A DNA stretch of 64,000 nt, taken from Hyphomicrobiaceae bacterium (GTDB taxonomy: Bacteria; Pseudomonadota; Alphaproteobacteria; Rhizobiales; Hyphomicrobiaceae). Where the stretch lies: NCBI GenBank assembly GCA_021775735.1, contig JAJFHG010000041.1, forward strand, positions 62,001 through 126,000, in the 5' to 3' direction. This document shows positions 63,227 to 64,000 of the stretch, piece after piece. The notes under the pieces are model-generated. The model was not told where the DNA came from. It searched no databases and saw nothing but the letters and a program-made list of their open reading frames with translations. The translations under genes were made by a program, and so were the position numbers. The stretch's first letter is position 1. The number at the start of each line of letters is the position of its first letter.

Positions 63227-64000
63227 TTAGGAGGAGGGCATATCATGCAAACGCACAGCCATGACCGTTGCGTTGTCTTGATGTGGGTCACGCACCGCTT
63301 CAACTGCACGAATAAGAGCATCACAGACCGAGCGTGCACCATCTGACCCATAAGCGGTTACGATACGTTCGATTTCAGGCGGCTCGAGCGTTTGCAAACC
63401 ATCACTTGCAAGAATGATATAATCGCCCTTTTCAATCTTAAGCGGGTTGCGCGACACATCAACCAACTCGATTTCATCGCCCGTAATGGCAGAGCGCAGC
63501 ATGTGTCGACGTGGATCACGTTTGGCTTCTTCTTCGCTGATGCTACCAGCAGCAGCGAGGCGATCCAGTTCTGGCGCCAACGAATGGTCTTCATTGAGTA
63601 ACGCGATTTCGCCGCCGCGAAACAACATCAATGGACTGTCACCAACACTGACCCACTCAACACCATCGGGGCTAAACACTGCGCCAATCATTGTTGATCC
63701 CATACCATCAAGCATCGGGTCATCATCGGTTACTTGCCGAACCGCATCATTGGCCATCCGTAACGACGCAACCAGCCGTTCACGTACATTGCCTTTCAAG
63801 TTCGAAAAACTTTGCAAGAAACTCGTGCACACCGTTTTGGATGCCGTCGCACCACCGGTATGTCCACCCATGCCATCTGCCAGAACAGCAACCAGGTCTG
63901 GAGCACCGTTGCTGGTCTCACCAGCGCCGGTTTGGACGGATTTGCCGTCGTCTTGAGCTGACGCAGACATGCCAACAGGGGCCAGAGATGCGATCTCTGA
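63227..64000 (-). CDS. PP2C-type protein serine/threonine phosphatase, 5' end beyond the window
   Basis: PPM-family phosphatase. The metal-binding motif DLVAVLADGMGGHTGG is near the visible start, followed by GSTMIGAVFSPDGVEWVSVGDSPLML and the late motifs IILASDGLQTLEP and DNATVMAVRLHD. The frame stays open from ATG 63970 through the edge of the window at 64000, and the usual N-terminal R-x-x-(N/Q)ED metal motif is missing from the visible part, so the gene very probably starts outside the window. Such proteins often pair with serine/threonine kinases and forkhead-associated domains, possibly in type VI secretion or stress clusters; none is visible here. Confidence 0.85.
   Translation of the reverse strand, partial: SEIASLAPVGMSASAQDDGKSVQTGAGETSNGAPDLVAVLADGMGGHTGGATASKTVCTSFLQSFSNLKGNVRERLVASLRMANDAVRQVTDDDPMLDGMGSTMIGAVFSPDGVEWVSVGDSPLMLFRGGEIALLNEDHSLAPELDRLAAAGSISEEEAKRDPRRHMLRSAITGDEIELVDVSRNPLKIEKGDYIILASDGLQTLEPPEIERIVTAYGSDGARSVCDALIRAVEAVRDPHQDNATVMAVRLHDMPSS

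Overview
The window is a gene-dense piece of an alphaproteobacterial chromosome, most likely from the Hyphomicrobiales (Rhizobiales) or a close relative. The support is gene order and family type: argD-argF-hslO, metZ under a SAM-II riboswitch, argH-lipoprotein-lysA followed by a TIGR02302-type protein, rpsT upstream of dnaA, a RegB/RegA-type redox pair, MmcB, a lipid A oxidase-like barrel, and CtrA-like and GANTC sites near dnaA. I cannot name a genus. A two-subunit NAD-linked formate dehydrogenase of the Methylobacterium FDH1 type and two polyhydroxyalkanoate depolymerases suggest an aerobic heterotroph or methylotroph that stores carbon polyester.

Layout. 1-8.5 kb: arginine and methionine biosynthesis (argD 3' part, argF, argE-like, metZ) mixed with hslO, two SAM-dependent methyltransferases, apaG and a dCTP deaminase. 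8.7-10.9 kb: a PiT phosphate transporter followed 7 bp later by an ArsM-type arsenite methyltransferase. 10.9-18.2 kb: lysine/diaminopimelate and arginine genes (dapE, dapD, argH, lysA) with small membrane proteins and a TlpA-like thioredoxin. 18.4-36 kb: cell-envelope proteins, namely a 911-residue TIGR02302 protein, a lipid A oxidase-like barrel, a secreted PHA depolymerase, the PBP1C/alpha-2-macroglobulin pair, two uncharacterised proteins (one a 905-residue membrane protein), and PPK2. 36-38.3 kb: the most unusual gene, a type-1 periplasmic binding protein fused to a pentameric ligand-gated ion channel. 38.5-40.8 kb: two paralogous membrane proteins and mutM. 41.3-45.9 kb: the formate dehydrogenase operon. 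46-49.5 kb: MmcB, RegA-type regulator, RegB-type kinase and a divergent SCO/SenC protein. 49.8-52.5 kb: intracellular PHA depolymerase, a YgjP-like metallopeptidase and a small membrane protein. 52.6-61.2 kb: the replication cluster on the minus strand (rpsT, rhodanese, dnaA, dnaN, recF, gyrB) with an origin-like intergenic region. 61.5-64 kb: a thioredoxin-fold protein, an EamA transporter and a PP2C phosphatase that runs off the window end.

The best candidates for a second look are the binding protein/ion channel fusion, the PiT-ArsM pair without a visible ArsS, the origin-like region between rpsT and the rhodanese gene, the 21-bp tandem repeats between the two paralogous membrane proteins, and the 905-residue membrane protein. 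I found no CRISPR array, no complete insertion sequence, and no tRNA or rRNA gene. All family calls come from reading motifs by eye; no database search was possible.
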